Positions 22,600 to 34,541 are shown, numbered from the stretch's first letter. The stretch is 64,000 bases of DNA from Paraescarpia echinospica (GCA_020002185.1 CM034532.1:45217506-45281505), one strand, 5' to 3'. Notes: generated by a model not told the origin, from the sequence alone. Numbers and translations: made by a program.

Positions 22600-23860
22600 T
22601 CACGCTAAATAGTAGTGGCCAAAGCCATGTCCGGCATTTGCAGGCAACTACCTCGAACCCCAAACTGATCGATTTTATTGATCTCCTCTTTCTCCTCTCA
22701 ATGAGCCCCACCTCAGTAGAAAGCTTCATGAGAGAAACAAGGTTGTGTATCTTCATCACATTTGTTATTTTACCACCCTCATTGATGCTTAAGCGACAAT
22801 AGCTTTGACAAGATCTTCCTAACCTGTTCACCTTGCAACACTGCCGCATCCCAAGATGATACATCCTGGTCTTTATGTAGCATAGGGAACAACACTTGAT
22901 CAGGGTAAACGGATGGTTAAGGAGGTAGGTTGAATCAAACATGTTATCAGTCAATGATTCAAATACATTAGCCTTTACACACTGCCATAACACTACGTCG
23001 GAAATGGCACTGGGAAGCCCTGGACCCTGGGGGAGTTTACTAGAAGTTACTTTCAGCATTCGGTGGAACGACTTTTCTGTGTCAAAACAAATTTTGTGAA
23101 CTCCTGCTGATGGGAGAATCAAACCACCATTGTCTTTAAAGACAACAAAGGGTATCTAGCGGTAGTCGTCTGAAGAATATCACTCAAACAAAGGATATAT
23201 GTGAATGTGTGTTTCTGGATATAGACAATGCACCAACATACTCATGGCAGCAGATCCTATTCTGTACCTTCTTCACTACAAAGCCAGCGATATATGAAAT
23301 AGTAGCTTTTTTGTACTCCGAGAACTCACTGACATTGATCTGTATAATCATGAACCTCTTCTGATGGCATTCTAAGTACAAGATCATAAATGCGTGCAAG
23401 TGCGACGTCGGAGGTATCAATCTGCACTGACCTGATGCTGCATTGGTCCTCAGCTGCATTTAGAATGCTAGTTTTGTCCTGTACAATGCAGTTGCCATGG
23501 CCCCCTCAATCTGATGCCTCATCAGAAGCTGCTTGTACATCCCAATGAAATAACTGGAAGTTGGGTTATTGTTACATCCACCTGGTGACCTCACAGCTGC
23601 AAAAATCAGCGCCATGTGATCCTTGCTCATTTTGTAAGTCAACAGATACTTCTAGGGAGCAGGATTAGGGGCAACGCGTTCTGTGTACATGGCTTTCAGG
23701 CTCTTGATTGCAACTAAGAATCCTATCAATCCAGTTTTCCTGCGTGAAGAATGCATTGGATTACCAAGCAGGATTAGGGGCAACAACTAAGAATCCTATC
23801 AATCAAGTTTTCCTGCGTGAGGAATGCATTGGATCACCAGCGCAATCAGTCAAAAGACAG
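22600..23860 (-). pseudogene. P-element/THAP9-like transposase C-terminal remnant
   Basis: Read on the minus strand from 23860: SSRRKTGLIGFLVAIKSLKA, a stop, KYLLTYKMSKDHMALIF, AAVRSPGGCNNNPTSSYF, a frame break, KKATISYIAGFVVKKVQ and GLILPSAGVHKICFDTEK. This is the order of conserved blocks in the C-terminal half of P-superfamily transposases such as THAP9 (tYKfSQDHlElfF, GGfNNNPT, YiaGfVv+K, GGLi.PS...i...eK). Stops after AF and SFV, and a frame change near 23125, show that it is dead. The N-terminal THAP domain and RNase H-like core are absent. A partial 71-bp tandem duplication lies at 23700-23835. Confidence 0.75.
23700..23835. repeat. partial tandem duplication within the P-like remnant
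   Basis: GCAGGATTAGGGGCAAC...CAACTAAGAATCCTATCAA, TTTTCCTGCGTGAAGAATGC and ATTGGAT occur twice. The second copy lacks about 35 bp of the first. Confidence 0.85.
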
Positions 23861-24856
23861 ATGTAGCAAGGTCTCAACATACGATTGGTTAGACTTTCGC
23901 AATGGCGCTTTGATTTATAAATAGAGGTCAATGATTCAGACTGGCGTATATTGTTGTAATACGGGTATGTATAGGATGTATGCGTATTGTTGGGGGTGTA
24001 ATGCGGTTGTGCGTACTTATCTTGGGTGTGTGAACTAATTATAGTGCTGCTCCGCAGTGTTGATTTGACTCCAGTCTTCAGTTGACGTTCCAGTTTGACA
24101 CTGATTGTAGCATCAGCAGTAGTCCCGACACAGAGCAACAATGAACGTAGTATGTGTGGCATCGTGTATGCTGGCGTGGACCTTCCTATATGCGTGGCTG
24201 TGCTATATGCTGCCATACAAGTCGTGTGAGTGGAACTGTCGCATCGATGCTGTCATTAACGCCACAATTATCACATGCCTGGGTGGCTGGAGCGTGTTCG
24301 TTCAGGGACCAAACCTATTCACAGACCCAGGTATGTATAATATTCTTTACATCGCACATAGTGATTTTACACATACGCTTTTAAAAAATATAGTGACGTC
24401 AGTATTTGCAAGACTTCAATATCCAACAGGAATTCCGATGCAGGCAAACATTTAGTACGTTATTAATTATACAGTCATAAGAATGGACACAGTGTTCCAT
24501 GACGTGCCCAAGACGATTGTGATGCTGTGGTATCTGCAGAACTGAATCCAGATTTTGACATCTGGGGAGTAACACGAATTTGAATTCGACATTGAATTTC
24601 TCGCCAAACAGTAAATAGACACTCGACACTACATATGACCTGAGAGTAACATCGGTAGCAGCCTGTGTGGACATTGTTTGGTTAAGTGTGAACTATCGGC
24701 AATTTTGCCGCCTGAGTCGTCACACTCCAGCAGTTATGTGCACCTATGCGGAGCGGTGCGCGACTCTTGAGTTGTCACGCAGTCAGATTGACAGGTCAAC
24801 TAACGGATTATTAACCAAAGTGGTTTATTGGGGAAATTGCTGGACTATATTGACCA

Positions 24857-25470
24857 ATGGGGAAGACAACGCGATCGGCTTCGCACCTCGAGGACGCAGA
24901 CATTGAAGCCGTTGTCAACGACGCGCCGGCAAAACATATTCGAATAGATGATGGAGACAGAGCACAAATTGTTCTAGCCTGCCTCCAGTCGTTTATGGCG
25001 GCGACCAACATGCGTGTTAACGACATGGTGACTGAGTCGACAAAAGAGGTCGCGGACCTGCGAGCGAGTCTCCAGTATACACAGAAAGAAGTGGGTTAGA
25101 TCAAGTGCGTGATTAGTGAACATTCTGAACATCACAGCAACATGGCTAAAGACCTCGAGACGGTCACAGCCGCGCAGCACGAGATCGAAGATGGCATCGA
25201 TTACTTGGAGAATCAGTCACAGTCGCTGAAACTGTCAGAACAACAGGCAAACGAAGTGAGAATCGAGCGGGCGCATAGAACAGGCATAAACAAATACTCT
25301 GGCAAACCGAAGACAGTGGTCGTGAAGTTCAAAAGTTTCAAACAACGTAACGCGATTCTACAAGTCGCCCGCAAGTAGAAGCTCCGTGGTGTGTATGTAT
25401 ATGAGGACCTATCACATCGGGTGATGGCGAGACGTAAGGAACTAATCCTCACTGCGAGAACCTAAGTGTA
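24857..25470 (+). pseudogene. LINE ORF1 remnant (coiled coil plus RNA-binding region)
   Basis: The protein has a heptad-rich, charged region (ESTKEVADLRASLQYTQKEV, a stop, then HHSNMAKDLETVTAAQHEIE) followed by NEVRIERAHRTG, PKTVVVKFKSFKQRNAILQV and YVYEDLSHRVMARRKEL. This order, coiled coil then R-x-H-R-x-G and [FY]xDxSxxxxxxRxx[LM] blocks, is that of L1-type ORF1 proteins (Transposase_22-like), also found in some CR1-group LINEs. In-frame stops at about 25097 and 25376 break it. Confidence 0.65.
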
Positions 25471-25499
25471 TGCAGTAGAACGATCCATGAACATTTACG

Positions 25500-28000
25500 A
25501 TAGCTATCTCAACAGACATTGACTATGGCTAGTCTAGATTGACCCTTTTCAAGTGTTTACGTTGATGACTTTGTAGAATTTAATTCTACATCCGATGACA
25601 GAACGTTTACCACTTTAAACTTACATGCTATGCGTGACACTCTTTCCGATATTTCTTTTCAACAATGTGAATATGATGATTATGAAGTTGAAGACCGAGT
25701 GGCATTTTGATCGAGATAATAATTTTCATATTAGTGTACATACCAATTCAAAATAGTACAGTAATGAACAGTTTGTGTGTAATGTCAAAGCAGAGAGTGA
25801 CTTATCATTTATACTTTTTAAGTTTTTTTAAGTTTAAATCAGAATTTTCAAAAAAGTAAGATTTAATTGATGACCTTAAATTATCGTTTGATACCATAGC
25901 CATTTCAGAGACCTGGGCTGATTCTAACACAATTAATGATTACTCATTGAATGGATATGAAGTTTTCCACATTGTAAGTTATAGCAAAAAAGAAGGGGTG
26001 TGACATTGTATCATAATGAAAGATTCGCTTCCAAACTTCGAGCAGTAAAGTCAAAGGTGATTGACAATAAATGTGAATGCGTCACTGTGGAATTGGACAT
26101 AAAAAAACACAAACATTGTAATTGTGAGTTGTGTCTACAGAACCCCGGGTTCAGACGTAAACCTATTTTGCAAGAGTATGGAGCAGTTGTTTACTGATGT
26201 CAAGCCAAGTTAATCCATTTTTTTGTATGTGGTGATTTTAACATTGATCTCCTAAAACAAGATACACACAAAGGGACACATACATTGTTGGATTGTATGT
26301 ATGGTTTAGGTCTGTTTCCGTTAATAAATAGACTGAGTCGAATTACAAGAAACTTGTGTATTCTGATAGACAACATATCTTTAGATTGGCGGAAAAAGCA
26401 TACCACAGTAATCGGTTGGCAGAAAAAGGTAACACTAAAGAAACATGGACGATATTTAATAATGTGTTACGTAAACAACACTAGTCGGTGAACTTCCAAC
26501 ACATCTGGTATGTGGTGATAGAGACATTACCAACAAAACAGAAATGGCAAATCCGTTTAATAGCTTTTTTATAAATGTTGGTCCTAACTTATCAAAAAAG
26601 GATATTAAAAATAATGTTGAACGTAATTCTGTGTATGATTATTTAGGTGGTAGTATTGATCAAAGTTTATTCCTGAAATCTGTCGATGAGGAGGAACTTA
26701 GAACTAAAATGAAAGCGTGTGCCAAAAAGCAATCTTCAGAATTTGAAGTCATAAGTATGGCCATTGTCGCGAAGGTCATTCACGTAATAAGCAAATCTCT
26801 CAATCATATATGTAATAATTCATTTAGAAGGGGTGTATTCCCAACACGTATGAAAATTGCCAAAGTTATACCTATCTTTAAAAATGGTACGAAAACAAAA
26901 GTTTCAAATTATTGGCAAATTTCTCTAATGCCAAAATTTTCAAAAATCCTGGCAGAAATGTTCCTTGCCAGAACAGAAAGCTTTTTAAATGAAAATGACA
27001 TATTAAGTTCAAATAAGTACCGGTTCCATGCTAATATGTCCACATCACATACCGTATTGGAATTGATTGAGGAAATCACATATGCTAATGACAGTAAAAA
27101 GCATGCCGTCGGTGTATTTATTGATTTTAAAAGGCGTTCCATACAGTAGACCATGAGATATTTACAAATAAATTAATTATTATGGTGTGCCTGGAATAGC
27201 AAATGATTGGATTAAAAGCTACTTTCGAACAGGAAGCAATTTGTATATATTGACGAATGTGTTTCGGAACGATTATATGTCACATGTGGAGTTCCGCAAG
27301 GGTCTATTTTAAGTCCACGTTTATTTGTCAATTACGTTAACGATATATGTAACGTAACAACATTAGTAACATTCATACTTTTTGCTAACGATACGAATAT
27401 ATTTTGTAACAATAATAATCTAACAGAACTACGTGACACGTTAAATAGAGAACTTGCCAAAATGTGCAAATGGTCAGCTGCAAACAAATTATCACTCAAC
27501 TTGTCAACAGCGATTTATATGTTATTCGGGAACCGTCCATCAGATGTTGACATTAATATGTGTGTAAATAACGTACACATAACCAGAGTACGTGTAACAA
27601 AATTTTTAAGAGTATGTATTGATGACCAGCTAAACTGGAAACATCACATCAATACGGGTGGAACAAAACTGTCGAAAATAGCAGCAATAATTTACAAAGC
27701 AAGTTGTTTAATTAATCAGGATGGAATGTACAGGTATACATATTGTATTGTTCCTGTTCTTGCCATATATTAGCTAATGCAGCGAAATATGGGTAATACC
27801 TATGTCTCAAACATCAGGTGTATTACTGTGCTGCATAAACGGGTAGTTCGTTTGTTTTGTGGCGTAAAGCGTTTGGAGTATACCAGCACTCTCTTTAAAC
27901 AGCTGTGTACTTTGACGTTTGTAGACTTAGTTAAATTTAAGACAGCAATGATATTGTATAATGCACATCACAATGAAATACCAAATAGTTTGTGAACAGT
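25500..28000 (+). pseudogene. LINE ORF2 remnant (endonuclease and reverse transcriptase)
   Basis: Endonuclease pieces read DTIAISETWADSNTINDYSL and CGDFNIDLLKQDTHKGTHT. The RT region (from 26544) has FNSFFINVGPNL, KVIPIFKNGTKTKVSNYWQI (normally YRPI), GVFIDFKR, CGVPQGSILSPRLF and LFANDTNIF. The F-A-D-D box is F-A-N-D, so a catalytic Asp is lost. LNWKHHI and LHKRVVRLFCG follow. There are many frame changes. The pattern matches CR1/Daphne-like animal LINEs; the exact clade is inferred. Confidence 0.75.
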
Positions 28001-28640
28001 GTTTAAACGGTATGTCTCAAATCATGGTACTCGACAGAAAGACACCTTTCGAAGTCATCGTGTGCGTACCACACAACAATCAATGGGTATTTCTGTCTGT
28101 GGAGTAAAACTGTGGAATACCCTACATGGAAGCATCACCAGCAGTAGAAGCATACAGGCGTTTACAAAACTATAAGTCTATCTTCTATCTATGTACTAGA
28201 TCTAAGAAAAACATCAGAATAATTATAGCAAGACATTACATAGTCTAAGTACTGTATATTGCATTATTTGTGAAATTGAAATACTTTGCAATGTGTTGCA
28301 TCGCCTTTCCACCAACACTTATCTTATGAGTATTTTCTATTCACATGTTGAAAATGTTGTATTTTGTAATAACGGCATGTACAATTGTTTTTAAGGTGGT
28401 GTTGGAAATAAATCACTTACTTATAATTCCAATGATACCACATTTTACAGTTTTTCCACCCAGAAATGTTGATAACCAATTCCATATCAAAACAACAGTA
28501 TGTGAAGGTAGGAATCATAAACATGACCTACAACAAAATACAATGCAATTGACCTCAGCTCTGAATGCAGTTGGCCTATGATGTCTGACATCCTGAATAC
28601 ATTCCAAGAAAGGCTGTCAGGTTGTAGAGGACAACACAAG

Positions 28641-30831
28641 TTTAACAAGATTTAACAAGATTGCCATCCAGAGAATTAACTCTAGATGGCAGGTGGACAA
28701 GGAAGCCCTTTGGCTTATCGAGAGTCCAACCCTTTTATCTACATATATCCAGCCCTTCTGAGGTATATGTCGATTTTATTTTTAAACATATTCACACTAC
28801 TAGCACCCACACAATCATCAGATAATCTGTTCCATTCATTCACAGTCCTTTGTGAAAATGAGAACTTTCTCACGTCTAATCTACACTGCTCCTTTACTAA
28901 TGTAACTTTATGTCCTCTAGTCTTTCTATCTTTCTTAACTGACAAAAACATATTTCTATCAATATTTTCATAACCATTCAATATTTTAAACACTTCTATC
29001 TGATCTCCTCTCAGTCTCCTGGTCTCTAGTGTTGTTAAACCACATTCTTTTAGGCGTTTTTCATAACTAAGATCCCTCAGTTTTGGTATCATTTTAGTCG
29101 CTCTCCTCTGTACTCTTTCTAGCATATCTTTGTCCTTCTTGCGGTATGGCCTCCACGCTTGTATACAATATTATAAATGAGGCCTAACTATTGTTTTGTA
29201 CAGCGGTATTATTAGTTTTTTTTCTTTATATGCTATATTTCGCCTAATCAATCCAAGGATTTGATTTCCTTTTGAAGCTGCAATTCCACACTGCTCTGAA
29301 ACCTTCATGTCAGCACTAATTGTCAGCCCTAAGTCTTTTTCTTTTACAGTAGTATTTAGTACAGTTCCCCCCATTGTATATTCTACATATTCGTTCCCAT
29401 GTCCTGTGTGAAGGCATTTACATTTCCCAAAATTGAACAACATTTGCCACTTTTCAGACCATTTGATCAACCTGTCAAGATCATCTTGTAAATGCTGTCT
29501 ATCTCCATCACTTTTAATCCTTCTAAACACTTTTGTATCATCTGCAAATTTCAACACCTTGCTAGCTATATCATCGTCCAAATCGTTTATATATATTAAG
29601 AATAATATAGGTCCCAGTACTGATCCCTGTGGAACCCCACTCAAAACTGATTTCCAGTTTGAAGCCTCCCCATCAACAACTACCCGTTGTCTTCTGTCAA
29701 TCAGCCATTTTTCTATCCAGTTAATGATACCATTTCCTATGCCATGGGCTTTTAGTTTAACCAGTAATCTCTGATGTGGCACTTTGTCGAAAGCTTTTTG
29801 AAAATCTAAGTAGATGATATGTACTGGTGATCCATCATCTACCCACTTAGTGATATCTTCCAAAAAACATAACATATTTGTTAAGCATGACCTCGCTTTT
29901 AGAAACCCATGTTGAGATGGGTTTATCAAGTTATGTTTAACAAGAAAATCCACCATGTGATCTTTAATTAGTCTTTCTAATAATTTACAAATCACCGATG
30001 TTAAACTAACTGGTCTATAATTATTTGACTTGTTTCTCGAACCTTTTTTAAATAACGGTATAATGTTTGCTTCTTTCCATTCTAAAGGAACCACTCCCTC
30101 TTCTAATGACAAGTTGAAAACTGTTGCAAGCGGTATGCTAATTTGTTCTACAATTTCCAATAGTAGTTTGGGTGGAATACCATCCACTCCAGGTGATTTA
30201 TTATCCTTCATAGCCCTAATTTTCTTAGCTACCATTTCTGGGGTTACAATTAACTGTCTTAAATAGTCTGATTCTGTCCCCTTGAACTTAGCCTCTGGTA
30301 CTGGCAGTGAACTAGTGTCTTCTCTGGTAAACACTGAACTAAAATACTCATTTAGGTCTTCTGCCATTAAGAATCCTTCTGATATTATATTTCCAGCACT
30401 ATCTTCTAGAGGACCGACCTCATCCTGAACTTTCTGTTTGCTTCGAACATACGCATAAAAACTCTTGCTGTCATGTTTTATATTACAAGCTAATTTATGT
30501 TCATAGCTTCTCTTTGAATTTCTAATTTCAGCTGTAGCTTGGTTTAGTGCTTCTTTATACATGTTGTAGTCTTCGTCATTTCCAGTATGTCTATATGACT
30601 TCCACATCATTTGTTTATACTTAATTTTTCTAATGGCTTCTTTCGATAAATATTTCTTTCTGGTCCGTTTTCCTTGTTTTTTGAAGGGAACAAATTGATC
30701 TACGATGCAATGTATTTCATTCTTTAAGATATTCCAGCATTCTGTCGCTGTCTTATTCTTCAGTGTATTATTCCAGTCTATCTTTGCTAAATATTTCCTC
30801 ATTTCCTTATATCTTCCTTTGTGGAAGATAT
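28641..30831 (-). mobile_element. CR1-like LINE, 5'-truncated and young, in intron 1 of TLCD5 copy 1
   Basis: Copy 2 preserves the empty site: GACAACACAAGTTAACTG at about 51419-51436. In copy 1 the same words flank the element, with GACAACACAAG ending at 28640 and AAGTTAACTG starting at 30832. The element's 3' end (minus strand) is a short tandem repeat, CTTGTTAAAT twice, as in CR1-group LINEs. The 5' end is truncated inside ORF2 next to a small inverted repeat, ATCTTCC...GGAAGAT. The target duplication is AAG, or AAGTTAAC if one inserted base is allowed. Confidence 0.85.
28739..30802 (-). pseudogene. CR1-like reverse transcriptase ORF2 with a single nonsense codon
   Basis: One frame of about 687 codons runs from 30802 to 28739 and is interrupted only by TAA at 29171-29173. 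There the family pattern (VRPHLEYC) suggests GAA. Domains in order are a linker (KKYLSKEAIRKIKYKQMMWK), RT (EWKEANIIPLFKKGS, NYRPVSLTSVICKLLERL, SQHGFLKARSCLTN, IIYLDFQKAFDKVPHQRLL, SGVPQGSVLGPILFLIYIND, KFADDTKVFR with the catalytic Asp pair) and the C-terminal RVQRRATKMI, KECGLTTLETRRLRGD and WNRLSDDCV blocks. The endonuclease is missing through 5' truncation, so the ATG at 30802 is internal. Confidence 0.9.
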
Positions 30832-31274
30832 AAGTTAACTGTTATTGTTATATGTACCTCTCAAGAAACTTGTTTTTGGTGATCTGTATATTTCGGGCAC
30901 CTTGCGTGTCCTTCTCCAGCAGACTGAAATTACAGTTGTGCCACAGGACCTATGTCATGTGACCCAAGCTGGAGCGGGACTGGTGGTAGCTCATGGCCAA
31001 CATCTCTGTTCAGTGAAGATTTCCCTCTGTGGATGTTGATAGCCTCCTTTGTTTTCCTGCTGTGCCAATTCTCATCGTGATATATACAGATCACCAACAA
31101 CAAATTTCTTGTGAGATAACAATGTACAGTATCAACAACCAAGAAACTGGATCTTCTATCAATTCAAGGACAAATTAATTAAGCTTAACCAAATTATTCT
31201 GCAAAATATTAATTATATATTGTTAATTTCAAATGGTTAGCAGCATTGGATATGCTCCTGTTGGTGTGTTGCAG
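30832..31274 (+). other. intron 1 remainder, TLCD5 copy 1
   Basis: This stretch is collinear with 51430-51870 of copy 2, ending in the GTGTTGCAG acceptor. No other feature is seen. Confidence 0.7.
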
Positions 31275-31444
31275 ACGATGTTCTAGGGGGTCCAAATACA
31301 AAACTTCACGCCATGATATGTGTTATATGCATGAGTTACTTCATCTATGACCTCATAAGGCCACTTATCTTCCAGACAGAAGGTAAGTCAAGCAGTTAGT
31401 TCCTGCACATTCTACTCTCTACAATCTATCATCTCATTACTAGA

Positions 31445-31765
31445 CAATGTTGTCTGTCTACAATGTGTGTTTACGATGTTGTCTATCTGTGACATTGTCT
31501 GTCTGTGATATTGTCTGTCTACAATGTCTATTTGCGATGTTGTCTGTCTCTGACATCGTCTGTCTGCTACATTGTCTTTCTGTGTCGTTGTTCGTCTGCG
31601 ATGTTGTCCGTCTGTTGTGTTGTCTGTCTGTGATTTTGTCTGTGTGCGATGTTATCCGTCTGTGATGTCTGTCTGTGATGTTGTCTGTCTGTGATGTTGT
31701 CTGTCTGTGATGTTGTCTGTCTGTGATGCTGTCCGTTTGAGATGTTATCTGTGTGTGATGTTGTA

Positions 31766-31796
<31 letters not shown>

Positions 31797-32247
31797 GATG
31801 TTTTCCGTCTGTGATGTTGTCCGTCTGTTATGCTGGCCGTCTATGATGTTGTCCGCCTGTGATGTTGTTTTTGTGCGATGTTGTCCGTCTGTGATGTTAT
31901 CCGTCTGTGATAGTGTCCTTCTGTGACGTTGTTTGTCTGTGACGTTGTCCGTCTACGATGTTGTTCGTCTGCCCACGTTGTTGCCTGTCTTTGATGTTTT
32001 CTGTCTTTGATGTTGTTTGTCTGTGGTTTTGTTTGTCTGTTATGTTGTCTGTAATGTATATTTGCCAGTTTGTCTATTATCTAGTTATTTTGTGTGCCTA
32101 TGACCGTGCATGTGTATGTCTATGACCCAGTGTGCTTATGACCCAATGTGCCCACGAACCAGTGTGGCCACGACCCAGTGTGCCTTCGACCCAGTGTGCT
32201 TACGATCCAGTGTGCCTATGACCCAGTGTCCATCCATCTGCCTCCAG
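31445..32247. repeat. intron 2 minisatellites, TLCD5 copy 1
   Basis: First come about 40 diverged 14-16 bp units (GTCTGTCTGTGATGTT) at 31445-32060. About nine 14-16 bp units (TATGACCCAGTGTGCC) follow at 32095-32235. Together they make up nearly all of the 865-bp intron. Copy 2 has the same two repeat types but fewer units. Confidence 0.9.
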
Positions 32248-32735
32248 CTGCTGCGATGTTGCTGCACCATGTCCTTAGCATCTACGTCCTTTACTACGGC
32301 GTCAACGGCGCCGAAATGATGGCAACGATGTGTGCTTCGGAGATAACAACCTCCTTCCGCCAGATACGCTGGTTCCTGCACGAGTCAAACCACCACCGGA
32401 CGTGGTACGGCGAGATGAACACCATCTTCTTTATCCTGCACTTTACTGCGACGCGTGTCTGCGTCTGCACGTGGTTGATCTTGATCTACCTCCACCACCC
32501 GCGCCCAGATCTCGCATCAAAGATCGGCAGTTTCTCGTTCTATGCCATCAGCATGGTGTTCTGAGTACGCATCGTGTGTTACGTATTAAGACACTTCGAA
32601 TATCTGTATGACGACTGGGAGACTTCGCAGCACAAGACTGGCGATGAAACGACTCAGTCTCAACCTACAGTCACAACACGTGATATTGACAGCAATAGCA
32701 ACATCCTTCTCAGACATAGCTCAACAGTAGAGTGA

Positions 32736-33932
32736 CAGCAAGTTTTGGAGAGCTGACAGTAGAGTGACAGCAAGTCTTGGAGAGCGGAGACGTGATCCGT
32801 GTGTGTTCCTAGTTGTGTGCTACTTTTACGGCAATCTTTTTAAGTGTGTGTATAGGTGCTAAATTACCAGACATGTTCATGTTGTTACATCTGTATCTAT
32901 AAACCGATATGCAATTACAATAATCGCATAGAAATGTGCACTATTTTCTTCTCAGGCAGTAATGTTTAAGTGGTCTACAAACTGCTTAATAGCCATTGAT
33001 GAGTGTTATATACGAGAGCCACCTAGTGCATACGAGGTGAACTACCACCTATAGTGGCGCCATGTGTAACTCATACACATTATTTGCAGCACATACACTA
33101 CGGTCTATAGCTAGTGAAGTCAGTTGAGTCCAAACCCAAACAATCTGATGGACATACTATATCAATTGGTACACACATATTGGAATTAGGCCATCCTGAA
33201 TTGTCAATATATCATAAATTGAATGTATGTGTTATGTAGAACTTTTAAACATGACTGTTAGATGGTAGAAATGTTTGATAAAAGCAACGGGAAGTTATTT
33301 CTAATTTAACGGCATGTTTGACATAGGGTAAACAGGAATGCACATAATACTACCATTTAAAGAAATGCATAAAAAATAGGAAAATTAGATGGATATAGGC
33401 ATATCGGATGGATATTAGGCAACCAATCCGTACTAAGCCAAATTTTAGATATGGGCTCACCCATGGAGTTCATCAAGCTTAGAGGAGAGGGGGGATTCTA
33501 TGGACTGATGTGATGAAGCTTTACACGAGGTTTGGAGTCCAGTAATTTTTGAAATATTGGTACGTCTATCTGTCAGACAGATATATATATATATTTATAT
33601 ATATATATTTATAGTATAGGATTAATTGTTCAGTAAGTTTTTAGGTATATTTTAACAGCATTACAAAAACAGCATTGTAGCATTGTTTTTTTATACTACT
33701 TTTGTACTTTTAATCAATACAGCCATGCAACGAATATAATAATTATCACAGGTGTGTGCATCCTAAGGGGGTCTTTGTTAAAACGAATGCAATTTTAAAG
33801 GGGTGTATATAGCAGCATTACGGAGCATGACAAAGCGGTGGGGGGTCTCAACATTTCTACAAATAGCATGATGTACTTTATGAATAGCCCCCAGTGAAAA
33901 ATGAAGTTGCTAAACTTGAATATAATAGTACA
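32736..33932. other. 3' flank of TLCD5 copy 1, part of the duplicated block
   Basis: Collinear with 52976-54040 downstream of copy 2, including CTGACAGTAGAGTGACAGCA and GATAGGTGCTAA-like words. It includes a short (TA)n tract at 33580-33612. No gene is seen. Confidence 0.6.
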
Positions 33933-34541
33933 TGTTGGCATTGGGGGCCACCCCGCTGTCTGTTGTGTTGATATGTTGGCATTGGGGGCCACCCCGCTGT
34001 CTGTTGTGTTGATATGTTGGCATTGGGGGCCACCCCGCTGTCTGTTGTGTTGATATGTTGGCATTGGGGGCCACCCCACTGTCTGTTGTGTTGATATGTT
34101 GGCATTGGGGGCCACCCCACTGCCTGTTGTGTTGATATGTTGGCATTGGGGGCCACCCCACTGTCTGTTGTGTTGATATGTGTGTTTGGCTGTCTGTTGT
34201 GTTGATATGTGTGTTTGGCTGTCTGTTGTGTTGATATGTGTGTTTGGCTGTCTGTTGTGTTGATATGTGTGTTTGGCTGTCTGTTGTGTTGATATGTGTG
34301 TTTGGCTGTCTGTTGTGTTGATATGTGTGTTTGGCTGTCTGTTGTGTTGATATGTGTGTTTGGCTGTCTGTTGTGTTGATATGTGTGTTTGGCTGTCTGT
34401 TGTGTTGATATGTGTGTTTGGCTGTCTGTTGTGTTGATATGTGTGTTTGGCTGTCTGTTGTGTTGATATGTGTGTTTGGCTGTCTGTTGTGTTGATATGT
34501 GTGTTTGGCTGTCTGTTGTGTTGATATGTGTGTTTGGCTGT
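33933..34541. repeat. two linked minisatellites: 6 x 41 bp then 12 x 29 bp
   Basis: Six 41-bp units (TGTTGGCATTGGGGGCCACC, then CC, A/GCTGTCTGTTGTGTTGATA) occupy 33933-34178. Twelve 29-bp units (TGTGTGTTTGGCTGTCTG, then TTGTGTTGATA) plus a partial unit follow to 34541. The two units share their last 18 bp or so. The equivalent site beside copy 2 (54039-54094) has one 41-bp unit and the start of one 29-bp unit. Confidence 0.97.

Larger units (their letters stand above)
24445..28390 (+). mobile_element. CR1-superfamily LINE in intron 1 of TLCD5 copy 1
   Basis: This block is absent from the corresponding intron of copy 2, so it was gained after the duplication or lost from copy 2. It contains ORF1 and ORF2 remnants on the + strand in the expected order, spanning about 24857-28000, followed by an AT-rich tail. 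The first 200 bp or so (24445-24660) has no recognised content. Confidence 0.7.
24141..32735 (+). pseudogene. TLCD5: TLCD5/TMEM136-like TLC-domain gene, copy 1 (disrupted)
   Basis: The exon structure matches the intact copy. Exon 1 is 24141-24330 (donor CCCAG|GTATGT), exon 2 is 31275-31382 (acceptor GTTGCAG, donor GAAG|GTAAGT), and exon 3 is 32248-32735 (acceptor CCTCCAG). The splice phases agree. Exon 3 lacks 12 bases that encode GTSF in the other copy. It also has TGA at 32562-32564 where the other copy has TGG, so translation would stop after 204 residues, before the last membrane span. Downstream codons remain largely alignable to the shared stop at 32733. Intron 1 (6.9 kb) contains two LINEs. 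I infer a recent pseudogene; a truncated protein cannot be excluded. Confidence 0.85.

Noticed and set aside
22595..23122. Independent 175-codon host gene
   Set aside because: Its start continues the P-element-like block order on the same strand (GLILPSAGVHKICFDTEK), so it is the tail of the transposase remnant.
32562..32564. TGA as a selenocysteine codon in TLCD5 copy 1
   Set aside because: The paralogue has TGG at this site, the family is not known for selenocysteine, and copy 1 has another lesion.
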